This document shows positions 1-8,542 of a DNA stretch of 64,000 bases, piece after piece. Location: positions 318,832 to 382,831 of the forward strand of contig DP000238.1 in NCBI GenBank assembly GCA_000200715.1, read 5' to 3'. The position numbers were made by a program, and so were the translations under genes. The DNA is from Cenarchaeum symbiosum A (GTDB taxonomy: Archaea > Thermoproteota > Nitrososphaeria > Nitrososphaerales > Nitrosopumilaceae). Each line of letters starts with the position of its first letter. The first letter of the stretch is position 1. The notes beneath the pieces were generated by a model that had not been told where the DNA came from, did no database searches, and saw only the letters and a list, made by a program, of their open reading frames with translations.

Positions 1-1
1 G

Positions 2-715
2 GTTGTATACGGCTTGAAAGCCAAAGAGCTGGATTTGGTACTTCACAGTCCCGGTGGCTCGCCGGAGGCTGCTGAAGCAATCGTCTTATACCTGCATGAG
101 ATATTCGAGGATATCCGAGTTATAATACCACATGCAGCCATGTCTGCAGCCACTATGATCTCATGTGCATCCAACTACATAGTAATGGGCAAGCATTCCT
201 TCCTAGGCCCGACTGATCCTCAAATGTTTTTGTATACTGCCCATGGGTGGACAAACATGGCTGCACAATATATCCTCGATGACTTCGACGAGGCTCAAGA
301 AATATCTCGTGACGATCCCGGTAAACTTGTAGCATGGAATCCATTGTTGTCCCAGTATACTCCGGGATTCATTCATGAATGCCGGAGTGCCAAGGAATTA
401 ACCAAGGAACTTGTAAGAGAATGGTCTAAGACGTATATGTTTGCTGGAAAACCCGACAAATTGGCAAGAGCAACAAGAATATCGGAAAACCTGACTTCAG
501 ATGATATATTCAAAAGTCACGCAAGACACATACCAAGAAAGAAATGTGAAGAAATGGGCCTTGAGATAATCCATTTGGAAGATGATGAAATACTTCAAGA
601 TCTGTCACTCTCGGTGTTTCATGCTGCAAATATCTTCTTTCAGCATAGCACGGCTACAAAGATCATCAAAAACCACAACGACAGGACTGTTCTAAGTTTT
701 CCACCCGAAGAATGA
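2..715 (+). CDS. SDH-type (SppA/ClpP-fold) serine protease, 5' truncated by window edge
   Basis: The frame is open from base 2, so the true start lies probably upstream; the TTG at 14 is only an internal candidate. The N-terminal part matches the SDH_sah (serine dehydrogenase proteinase) family of the ClpP/crotonase fold: a DLVLHSPGG strand-turn near the start, then PHAAMSAATMI, where the Ser is the likely nucleophile, and LGPTDPQM. The usual AMSAGT motif has Ala for Gly here. No signal peptide is visible. The gene is markedly more AT-rich than everything downstream and uses A/T-ending codons, which suggests recent acquisition or relaxed selection. Role unknown; members of this family are membrane-associated or cytosolic proteases. 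Confidence 0.7.
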   Translation, partial: VVYGLKAKELDLVLHSPGGSPEAAEAIVLYLHEIFEDIRVIIPHAAMSAATMISCASNYIVMGKHSFLGPTDPQMFLYTAHGWTNMAAQYILDDFDEAQEISRDDPGKLVAWNPLLSQYTPGFIHECRSAKELTKELVREWSKTYMFAGKPDKLARATRISENLTSDDIFKSHARHIPRKKCEEMGLEIIHLEDDEILQDLSLSVFHAANIFFQHSTATKIIKNHNDRTVLSFPPEE

Positions 716-1059
716 TTTTGTTTCATAGAACCCCTGCATCGCACAACGTATTCTAAACAGGGCATATCGGCACCATATCTGCCCTACCGTTGCTGCAATT
801 TGGCAATGCCATCAGCACATCCCTCGGGAACGGGCGGGCCCCCAAGCATTCATCTGATTGCAGACGGCCGCTTGCACGGACCATGTGGACAGATGCCCCC
901 ACACTGCCGGGCTGCTATTGCCCTATCCCGCGCGCATGCTCAGTTGTGGCGGCAAACTGCCTGCCCGGCGCCTTTACACGCGGCATATGCCCAAAGCCGT
1001 GCCTGCCGCATCAAAACCAAATACATAAAGAGAAAAACCCCCAAAATCCACGATATAGC
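716..1059. other. Intergenic region without a supported gene
   Basis: Open frames cross this stretch but have no recognisable protein character and end in the body of the next gene. An A-rich TATA-like segment, aaatacataaag, lies at about 1019-1030, some 30 bases before the ATG at 1060, and is the probable promoter of the downstream gene. Confidence 0.5.
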
Positions 1060-1632
1060 ATGGATTCGACGGACATCGTAGACACGGTAAACGAGCTGCT
1101 CAAGCTCGGGGTGGGCGACCAGTACCGCCTCGAGCACATAAAGCTCTCGTACATGGAGAGCAAGACCCTCTGGGACAGCGACAAGAGGTATCTTGAGCGC
1201 ATGAAGGAAAAGTACCTGACGGTCCACAAGACCGAAGAGATAGCCGACCCGGCGCTTGCCACCCCTGTAGTCGAGGACGACAGGGAGGTGATCCACTGCT
1301 GGAAGTGCGGCAAAAAGAACCTACTATCCGCGAACTATTGCATGAAGTGCGGGATTGCCCTGTTCGATGTGGGCACAAAGGGAGCACCGCGGCCGCACGG
1401 GGAGGCCCCCGCATCCCGGAGCCGCTTCCCGCGCTGGGCCAAGATCCTTGTAATAGTGGTGGCCGCGCTCTTTGTACTGGCGGCAGTAAGCCTTGCGTTC
1501 TCCTATGGGTACTTTGACGGCACGGACGACGCGCCCCGTGCGCCGGCGCCCCGGCAGGACGGCGCGGCCTCAAAGTGCGGCGCGGGCACGGTATTTGACG
1601 CCCCGACCAACTCGTGCGTGCTGGAACGCTAG
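1060..1632 (+). CDS. Zinc-ribbon protein with one transmembrane helix
   Basis: The ATG at 1060 was preferred over the longer frame from 790, because the coding character begins here and a TATA-like box sits about 30 bases upstream. The product is about 190 residues: a charged helical N-terminal part, a zinc ribbon with two CxxC pairs (CWKCG and CMKCG, residues about 75-95), a Pro/Arg-rich linker, one hydrophobic helix (about 125-147) and a short tail with two Cys (SKCGAG and NSCV). The layout suggests a cytoplasmic zinc ribbon anchored in the membrane with an outside tail. Function unknown. It faces the ABC ATPase tail to tail, with 1 base between them. Confidence 0.65.
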   Translation: MDSTDIVDTVNELLKLGVGDQYRLEHIKLSYMESKTLWDSDKRYLERMKEKYLTVHKTEEIADPALATPVVEDDREVIHCWKCGKKNLLSANYCMKCGIALFDVGTKGAPRPHGEAPASRSRFPRWAKILVIVVAALFVLAAVSLAFSYGYFDGTDDAPRAPAPRQDGAASKCGAGTVFDAPTNSCVLER

Positions 1633-1633
1633 C

Positions 1634-2590
1634 TCACTCGAGCCTTGCAAAGCAGGCGACGCGCCTGCCGCCGCCCGCATCCTCGAGTTCAGGCTCCTCG
1701 GCGCACCTGTCTATCGCGTAGGGGCACCGGGATCTGAACGAGCATCCCCCGCGGAGATCGTTTGGCGGGTCGTTTATCCGTATTATCTTCTCCCTGTGCA
1801 GGTTCCCCGGGTCCGGCTCGGATATGGCGTCTATGAGCGCCTGTGTATACGGGTGGGCGGGCCGCAGCAACACCGTGTCGACGGGCCCCTCCTCGACTAT
1901 CTTTCCGCTATACATCACGGCTATCCTGTCCCCAAAGTGCCTGGCGGTGGCAAGATCATGCGTAATGTACAGAAAGGTTATCCCGTGGCTCTTGCGCAGC
2001 CCCGACATCAGCTCGAGCATTTCTGCACGGATGGATACGTCAAGCATCGAGACCGGCTCGTCGGCTATTATAATCCCGGGCTTTAGCGCAAGCGCCCGCG
2101 CCAGGGCGACCCGCTGCCTCTGGCCGCCGGACAGCATGTGGGGATGCTTTGCGGCAATCTCAGCGGGCGGCTCCAGCCGGACCTCGGAGAGCGCCTCGAG
2201 CACCCTTTTCTTTCTGTATGACTTGTCCCCTTCCCCGTGTATCTCCAGGGGTTCTGCCACTATGTCGGCTACCTTCATGCCGGGGTTGACTGAATCATAG
2301 GGATCCTGGTGGACCATCTGGCAGCTCATCCTGACCTTTTTCAAATCGGAAGCGCCATCCACCGCACGTCCGCCAAAGAATACCTTGCCAGAGTCCGCCT
2401 CTGCAGGGTTGAGTATCAGATTTGCCAGGGTGGACTTGCCAGAGCCGGACTCGCCTGCCAGCACGAATACCTCGCCCTTGTACACAGAGAACGAGACGTC
2501 ATCTACCGCCCTGACTATCCTCTTTGGGCCAAGCAGCCCGCCGTCCTCGAATATCCTCGAGATGCCCTCCGCCCTTAGGATCTCATCCAA
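1634..2590 (-). CDS. dppF: ABC transporter ATP-binding protein, OppF/DppF type
   Basis: This is the energy-coupling ATPase of a peptide/nickel-type ABC importer. Visible are Walker A GESGSGKST (about residue 46), the Q-loop around MVHQDPYD, the signature LSGGQRQRVALARA (about 154), Walker B IIIADEP followed by the D-loop, and the switch His in YITHDLA. The C-terminus carries the oligo_HPY-type Cys-rich segment (CSFRSRCPYAIDRC) typical of OppD/OppF. Length (318 residues) is normal for OppF/DppF. No permease, binding protein or DppD partner lies nearby; the upstream co-directional neighbour is SMC, 45 bases away. Either the partners are elsewhere or the gene is an orphan. Confidence 0.85.
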   Translation of the reverse strand: MDEILRAEGISRIFEDGGLLGPKRIVRAVDDVSFSVYKGEVFVLAGESGSGKSTLANLILNPAEADSGKVFFGGRAVDGASDLKKVRMSCQMVHQDPYDSVNPGMKVADIVAEPLEIHGEGDKSYRKKRVLEALSEVRLEPPAEIAAKHPHMLSGGQRQRVALARALALKPGIIIADEPVSMLDVSIRAEMLELMSGLRKSHGITFLYITHDLATARHFGDRIAVMYSGKIVEEGPVDTVLLRPAHPYTQALIDAISEPDPGNLHREKIIRINDPPNDLRGGCSFRSRCPYAIDRCAEEPELEDAGGGRRVACFARLE

Positions 2591-2635
2591 CTGTGCATCT
2601 GGGGACTGTTCCGTATATCAACGGAGTGGGCAGGG

Positions 2636-5600
2636 TCAGGTGCTAGGTGCCATCGAGGGGAGCCTCTTGTCCCTGTAGGATACCACATGGGAGACCCCTC
2701 CCTTTGGGAACACCCCGTAGATGAGGCTCGCCCTGCGCACCACAGAATCCTTGAGGGATACCATGATGAACTGGCTCTCCCTGGCCCTCTCTTCTAGTAT
2801 CTTGGCGAGCTTTTCAGAGTTTGGCGCGTCAAGATGAGCGTCTACCTCGTCGAACAGGTAGAAAGGCGACGGCTTGAGCTTTTGCAGCGCCAGCACAAAG
2901 ACCACTGCTGCAAGCGTTTTTTCGCCCCCGCTGATAGAAGTGGACTCCCTTTTTGGCTTGTTCTGGAACTGGATCATGTACGATATGCCGGAGCTAAATA
3001 TGTCGTCTTCGTTTTGCAGCTCCAGCCACGCGCTCCCGCCGGTCATCTTTGAGAATGCGTTCTTTATCTCCCTGTCGACCTTGTCGAACGCGTCAAGGAA
3101 CGTCTGTTTTTTCTCCCTTTCTATTCCCTCTATAAAGCCGACTATCCTGTTGCGCTCCCCCTCGAGCGAGTTCTTTCTTGAAGACATGGACCTGTAGCCG
3201 TCTGTAACATCGGCGTACACCTCGGGGGCCCTTGCGTTGAGCTGCTGCAGCGAGCGCTGCTCCGCCTCTAGCCCGCGCAGCATGGGCCCCACGTCAAAGT
3301 ATTCAAGATCCCCCCCAAAGCCGAACATATCGAGGACCGTCTGCGTCTCCTTCATGCCTTCTTCTATCGAGGAGAGATCCCTCTCGAGCGCGTCCCTGCG
3401 GCGCTCCGCCTTGGCAGCCCCCGCCGAGACCTCCCTGTCCCGGGCGTTGAGGGCGCTCAGCCTGCCGTCGTATTCCTTCATTCTTCCCACGGATTCTGCC
3501 GAGGCCTCTATGAACTCCTGCTCTCTTCCGCGGAGCTTTACAAGCTGCTCTTCTGATATTGCAAGCTGCTCCTTTGATATGGCCGCCTTGGCTGCAAGCT
3601 CGCCAGCTTCCGCGGTGATGCCTGACTTTTCTGTATCCAGGACGCGCAGCGCCGATTCTGTGCCCGAGGCGGCCGCATCGGCACCCGCCTTGGACTCTGA
3701 TGCCCTGCCAAAGGCAGAGACCGCCTCCGCCTGGAGCCGTTCTAGCTCCGACCTTTTTGCATTGAGGGCGTCTATTCCTGCCGCCATCGCATCCGGATCT
3801 GCGCCCGGTTCTGCGGATGCGGCCTGTTCGAGCTCGGCCACAAGCGACGCCGTCAGGGTTTCATGCACGTTGATCTCCTCTTCGAGGCGCCCCCTCTCGG
3901 AGGAGAGCTCGGCTATCCTCTCTGCCATCTGGTCGCGGACGCGCTCTTTTCTTGCGGCCTGCTCCCCGAGTTCCCGGTGCTCCCCTTCTGTGGCGGCAAG
4001 CCCTGTCTCGGCCGACTGCAGCTCGTCCCGGCAGGCCAGGATCTCGCCTTCCGCCCTCTTTAGAAGGCCCCTTCTCTTCTCTACGTGCCCTTTTAGCATG
4101 GAGACTGCCGAGACGAGGCCCTCCACCGAGCTGCTCATCGATATGACCCTTGCAAGCTTTGATATCCGCGAGCTTATGTCGATTACGGCCGCGGCAGTGC
4201 CTGCCTCATAGTACTCGCCCCCTAGGGTCACCGACCTGTAGCCCGCCCGGGAGATCCTGTGAGCAGATTCCACAGAGTCTGCCACCACTACATTCCCGAA
4301 CAAAAACTCCTTGAGGGCAGAGTACCTCCGGCCGCACTTTATGCGGTCCGAAAGCAGGCCTGCCGCCCCTTCTATCTCCGGCGGCGCCGGCCTGAGCCGC
4401 GGCAGCGCCTCCAGCGGGATTATCCTCAGCTTGGGCAGCCCGCGCTCCCGCATATGTCCCGCAAGCCCAGCAAGGGTGGCAAGATCCTCGACCACTGTAG
4501 CCTTTATCCAGTCAGAACCGGCGGCCATCACCGCGCGCTCGTCTTTTTCATCCCACGAGATCAGCTCGTATACCTGCCCCAGTATTCCAAGCTCGCGCGC
4601 GCTCTCCCTGAGCTTTGCAGCAGAGTATTCCTCATGCATCATCCCCCGGACGAGGCGCAGCTTTGCGTCGTACTGGCCTGCCGCCCTGCCGGATTTTTCA
4701 AGCAGAAATCCAAGCTCCTCGACCTCGGATCCCGTCCTTATTTTTTTTGCCTCCAGACCCTCGAGCTTGCCCCGGAGGCTGTCTGCCGATGCCCTGCGCT
4801 CCTCGACTGCAGCTGCAAGCTCGCCTTGCAGTGCACGCAGCGCCGAGCAGTCGCGCGCGTACTCGCCGCGCTTGCTCGAGTTGGATTCCTCCTTGGATTT
4901 TGCATCATCAAGCCTTGCCCTTGCCTGTGCTGTTTCAAGCCGCGCCTCGCCGAGCCTGTCCTTGACCTCCCGCATTTGCGCGTCCGCGGCGGATCTTTTC
5001 TTTGCCGCCTCTGACTGTCTGGACAGGGCCGCATCGCGCTCGGTATTTACCCCGGAGACGCCTGCCTCTGCGCGCTGCCTCGATTCTCCTGCAGCTGCAA
5101 GCTCGGCGGCTGCTGCCGCCGCGGCAGACCTTGCTGACTCCAGCCTGCCCCGGAGCTCCTGCGCTTCCCCGTCTATCTCGGGGATCCTCGCATTTATGCG
5201 CTCGACGCGCCGCTCTGCGGTTAGTATTCCCGACCTGTGCTCCTCCGAAGAGCGCAAAGCCGAGCCAAGCTCACCCTCGAATGCGGCCTTTTCTCTGCCG
5301 TGGCCCTCGACGGACTCCATATATGCGGCCTTTTCGCCTTCTGCGGACTTTAGCTCTTCCCTGATCCCGTCAAGCTCTGATCTTTGCGCGGCTGCGCTAG
5401 CCGACACCTCCGCAAGCTCGGCTGACTTTTCCACCTTTTGCGAGCCCAGGTGCCGGAGCTTGTCAGCAGCTGATACCGCCCTGAGCCTGCCTAATTCCTC
5501 CTCTATCATGTCGTGCCGGAGCTTGTGGTTTCGCTCCACTTCTAGCTCGTCTATTCTCTTTTTTATCTCGCCCATCTTTGCAAGGGCTATGGCGAGGCGC

Positions 5601-6163
5601 TGGTCGGCGTCGGATAGCTGCTTTACTGATTCTGCCTTTTTTTCATCAAAATAGGACAGGCCTATGAGGTTCTCTATTGCCTCGCGCTTTTCTTCCGGGG
5701 AGAACTCTGATATTCTGGTGACGGTCCCCTGCTGGACCACGTTGAGCTGGCTGAGGCCCGCGCCGGCCATGTCGAGCAGGTCCAGTATGGCCCCGCGGGG
5801 GGACTTTTTCTTGTTCAGGTAGTATACGCTCTCGCCCTGGGGGGCCATCTCGCGGGTCACCTCTACCGTGTCTGAATCGACGGGGATCCTCCTGTCGGAG
5901 TTGTCAAAGTGGACGCTGGCCCTGGTCATCTTTGGGCCCCGCCTTGATCCCTCTATGTCGTGCATCAGGCCCGACAGCCTACCTACCCTCATGGCCTTGG
6001 GCCTGTTCTCGCCGAGCGCGAATATTATGGCATCAAGTATGTTGCTCTTGCCCGATCCGTTGGGCCCCGATATGGACACAAGGCCGGGGCGGAACTCGAC
6101 GGACGTGTTCCGGAACCCGAACGACTTGAATCCAAAGATCTCCACCTTGCGTATGTGTACCAT
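2636..6163 (-). CDS. smc: Chromosome segregation protein SMC
   Basis: Structural maintenance of chromosomes ATPase, which as a dimer with kleisin compacts and segregates DNA. The 1175-residue length is typical. The order is: N-terminal ABC half with Walker A GPNGSGKSNILDAI (about residue 34), a long coiled coil rich in Ala/Glu/Arg, a globular hinge (about 500-660), a second coiled coil, and the C-terminal half with signature SISGGEKTLAA and Walker B YLFDEVDAHLD. The start at 6163 gives the canonical N-terminus MVHIRKVEIFGFKSF. It is probably followed by the DppF-like gene in one transcription unit. No ScpA kleisin is seen in this window. Confidence 0.97.
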   Translation of the reverse strand: MVHIRKVEIFGFKSFGFRNTSVEFRPGLVSISGPNGSGKSNILDAIIFALGENRPKAMRVGRLSGLMHDIEGSRRGPKMTRASVHFDNSDRRIPVDSDTVEVTREMAPQGESVYYLNKKKSPRGAILDLLDMAGAGLSQLNVVQQGTVTRISEFSPEEKREAIENLIGLSYFDEKKAESVKQLSDADQRLAIALAKMGEIKKRIDELEVERNHKLRHDMIEEELGRLRAVSAADKLRHLGSQKVEKSAELAEVSASAAAQRSELDGIREELKSAEGEKAAYMESVEGHGREKAAFEGELGSALRSSEEHRSGILTAERRVERINARIPEIDGEAQELRGRLESARSAAAAAAAELAAAGESRQRAEAGVSGVNTERDAALSRQSEAAKKRSAADAQMREVKDRLGEARLETAQARARLDDAKSKEESNSSKRGEYARDCSALRALQGELAAAVEERRASADSLRGKLEGLEAKKIRTGSEVEELGFLLEKSGRAAGQYDAKLRLVRGMMHEEYSAAKLRESARELGILGQVYELISWDEKDERAVMAAGSDWIKATVVEDLATLAGLAGHMRERGLPKLRIIPLEALPRLRPAPPEIEGAAGLLSDRIKCGRRYSALKEFLFGNVVVADSVESAHRISRAGYRSVTLGGEYYEAGTAAAVIDISSRISKLARVISMSSSVEGLVSAVSMLKGHVEKRRGLLKRAEGEILACRDELQSAETGLAATEGEHRELGEQAARKERVRDQMAERIAELSSERGRLEEEINVHETLTASLVAELEQAASAEPGADPDAMAAGIDALNAKRSELERLQAEAVSAFGRASESKAGADAAASGTESALRVLDTEKSGITAEAGELAAKAAISKEQLAISEEQLVKLRGREQEFIEASAESVGRMKEYDGRLSALNARDREVSAGAAKAERRRDALERDLSSIEEGMKETQTVLDMFGFGGDLEYFDVGPMLRGLEAEQRSLQQLNARAPEVYADVTDGYRSMSSRKNSLEGERNRIVGFIEGIEREKKQTFLDAFDKVDREIKNAFSKMTGGSAWLELQNEDDIFSSGISYMIQFQNKPKRESTSISGGEKTLAAVVFVLALQKLKPSPFYLFDEVDAHLDAPNSEKLAKILEERARESQFIMVSLKDSVVRRASLIYGVFPKGGVSHVVSYRDKRLPSMAPST

Positions 6164-6241
6164 CGGGAATGCTGGGTCGTCCTGTAAGATAACCGCTTGC
6201 TAACAAGTATAATTGACAAAAGGGGAAAGGTTTTTTGCCAC

Positions 6242-7333
6242 TCAGGCGCCCGACACGAACTTTTCACAGGCTGCCTTTGCCTGCGGATCGCTCATCTGCT
6301 CGGGCGGGTGCTTCATAAGGTACGCACTGGCAGGTATTATCGGCCCGCCCACGCCGTCGTCCCGCGCTATCCTGGCCAGCCTGATCGCATCTACCACTAT
6401 CCCTGCCGAGTTGGCCTTGTCGTCTACATCGAGCCTTACTTCCATGTTGTACGGTATGTTGGCCCACTGCCTGCCCTCTATCCGCATGAACATCAGCTTG
6501 GTGTTGCCCAGAAACGGTATAAAGTCCGACGGCCCGACGTATATCCGGTCGTCATCAAGCCTCTCCTTGAGCTGGCTTTGCACGCTTTCGGTCTTGGAGA
6601 TCCGCTTGCTGACGAGCCTCTCCTGCTCTTTCATGTTGAGAAAGTCTGTATTGCCGCCCACGTTGATCTGGTAGGTCCTCTCTATCTTTGTGCCCCTGTC
6701 GCTGCAGAGCCGGGCCAGTGTCCTGTGCACTATGGTGGCCCCCACCTGGCCCTTGATGTCGTCCCCTATTACGGGCACGCCGGCATCGGCAAACTTTTGG
6801 CCCCATTCTGCGTCTGACGCTATAAACGAGGGTATGCAGTTGACAAAGGCCGTCCCCGTATCGAGGCATATCTGCGCCCAGAATCTGGTGGCACGGTCGG
6901 ATCCGACAGGAAGATAGGATACCAGCACTTCAGCTCCCGTATCTTGTATGATCTTTTTTGCCTCGGCAGCAAGCTCGTCGTCGGTCTTTGAGCTCTTTAT
7001 CGGCTTGACGCGGTTCTCCACCCAGAGGCCTACCCCGTCGAGCGCCGGCCCCTCGTGTACCATGGCTGGCGTCTTTGGCATGTCGCCGTGGTCGACCCAG
7101 TTGACCATGTTGGGCTCTGCGTAGATTGCATCGTTCATGCTCTTTCCTACCTTGCTCTCGCCCACGTCAAAGCCGCAGACAAACTCTATGTCGTGTATGC
7201 CGTAGCCGCGCAGCTCCTTGTGGATTATGCCGGTCACCTCCTGCGAGGGGTTTTTTTTATAGTATTCTATGCCCTGTATGAGGCCTGAAAAGCAGTTGCC
7301 TATGCCGACCAGCCCGACCTTTATGCCGCCCAT
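6242..7333 (-). CDS. ino1: Inositol-3-phosphate synthase (archaeal type)
   Basis: Converts glucose 6-phosphate to 1L-myo-inositol 1-phosphate with NAD, supplying inositol for archaeal phospholipids. The ATG at 7333 gives MGGIKVGLVGIGNC, a Rossmann dinucleotide-binding start; the frame is open 54 codons further upstream but that part is not conserved in character. Family segments visible are VSYLPVGSD, NCIPSFIA, the GDDIKGQ(V)GATI loop that precedes the catalytic lysine region, and RTYQINVGGNTDF. Length of 363 residues fits the archaeal enzymes, shorter than the eukaryotic ones. It is divergent from the deoxyhypusine synthase gene. Confidence 0.92.
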   Translation of the reverse strand: MGGIKVGLVGIGNCFSGLIQGIEYYKKNPSQEVTGIIHKELRGYGIHDIEFVCGFDVGESKVGKSMNDAIYAEPNMVNWVDHGDMPKTPAMVHEGPALDGVGLWVENRVKPIKSSKTDDELAAEAKKIIQDTGAEVLVSYLPVGSDRATRFWAQICLDTGTAFVNCIPSFIASDAEWGQKFADAGVPVIGDDIKGQVGATIVHRTLARLCSDRGTKIERTYQINVGGNTDFLNMKEQERLVSKRISKTESVQSQLKERLDDDRIYVGPSDFIPFLGNTKLMFMRIEGRQWANIPYNMEVRLDVDDKANSAGIVVDAIRLARIARDDGVGGPIIPASAYLMKHPPEQMSDPQAKAACEKFVSGA

Positions 7334-7509
7334 GTTTGAGCGCCCGGCCCAAAAGCGTTTAAAGGTTTTCAACCGCGCGGATCCCCTGTTTGTCTGCGCG
7401 TTATACTCTTCTAGGCACGGGCGGCGTTCTGGTTTTTTTGCCGCGGGTACGCGGCGCATGCCAAGGGCCCCAAGACAGGGTTTTATAGCTGGCACCGGGC
7501 CCGTGCCGC

Positions 7510-8448
7510 ATGATAGAGCCCGGCAGACCTGTAGAGGATATCAGCATCGGCAGGGGGACTGGCATAGGCGAGATATTCGACGGCCTGTCGAGGTCCGGCG
7601 GCTTTGAATCAGTCAACATGGCGCTCGGCCTTGACGTTTTGCACTCTATGGCATCCGATGATAAATGCCTGCGCTTTCTCTCGTTTGTGGGGGCGCTTGT
7701 CTCGACGGGCGCGCGCGGTATAATCCGCGACATGCTGGGCGGAAAGATGTTTGATGTGGTGGTGACGACATGCGGCGCGCTCGACCACGACATTGCCAGG
7801 TCATATTCCGAATACAGGGAGGGCTCGTTTACGATGGATGACTCGGAGCTTGTCGGCGCGGGGATGCACCGGCTGGGGAGCGTCCTTGTCCCGCTGGAGA
7901 GCTATGGGCCGCTAATAGAGCGCAAGATGCAGGCGTTTTTGGAAGAAGAGTATGCAAAGGGCACGCGCCGCATGTCTACCGCGGATATAACCAGGATGAT
8001 AGGCTTGCATACGGGGGAGGATTCGTTTCTGCACAAGGCCGCAGGCCACGGCATTCCAGTGGTGGTGCCGGGTATCATGGACGGGGCTGTCGGCAGCCAG
8101 ATCTGGATGTTCACGCAAAAGCATTCCGACTTTGTGCTAGATGTGTCGGCGGATTCTGAGCTACTATCGGGGCTGGTATTCAAGGCGGAGAGATCCGGAG
8201 CCCTCATGCTGGGCGGCGGCATATCAAAGCACCACACCCTGTGGTGGAACCAGTACCGGGGCGGGCTGGATTATGCCCTGTACATGGCGACTGCGGACGA
8301 GCACGACGGGAGCCTCAGCGGGGCGCCCGTGCGCGAGGCCATATCGTGGGGCAAGGTGGCCCCCGGGGCCCGGCAGGTGACCCTGCGCGCGGAGATCACC
8401 TCGGTCCTGCCGTTTATCTATGCGGCACTGCTAGAGCGACTGCAGTGA
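7510..8448 (+). CDS. dys: Deoxyhypusine synthase
   Basis: Transfers the aminobutyl group of spermidine to one lysine of aIF5A, the first step of hypusine formation. The family pattern is clear: TTCGALDHD in the first half (NAD site region), GEDSFLHKAA, VVPGIMDGAVGSQIW, and the catalytic-lysine motif GGGISKHH, followed by GGLDYALYMATA and SWGKV near the C-terminus. Its substrate, aIF5A, is encoded at 36665-37075 in this window and retains the PGKHGAAK acceptor loop. Length of 312 residues is normal. The gene is preceded by a 175-base divergent region shared with the inositol-phosphate synthase gene. Confidence 0.95.
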   Translation: MIEPGRPVEDISIGRGTGIGEIFDGLSRSGGFESVNMALGLDVLHSMASDDKCLRFLSFVGALVSTGARGIIRDMLGGKMFDVVVTTCGALDHDIARSYSEYREGSFTMDDSELVGAGMHRLGSVLVPLESYGPLIERKMQAFLEEEYAKGTRRMSTADITRMIGLHTGEDSFLHKAAGHGIPVVVPGIMDGAVGSQIWMFTQKHSDFVLDVSADSELLSGLVFKAERSGALMLGGGISKHHTLWWNQYRGGLDYALYMATADEHDGSLSGAPVREAISWGKVAPGARQVTLRAEITSVLPFIYAALLERLQ

Positions 8449-8542
8449 CTCAAGGCCGGGGCAGGGCCCTAGGCGAGCCGTCATCTTTTGCACTAGTACG
8501 TGTAGATGAGCGTGCAAAGACTACTTGAGATGGCCACGGATC

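Noticed and set aside
2834-5654. Long plus-strand frames (for example 3237-4211 and 4311-5654)
   Set aside because: They are antisense to smc, with Ser-rich, low-information translations caused by the GC-rich codon pattern of the real gene.
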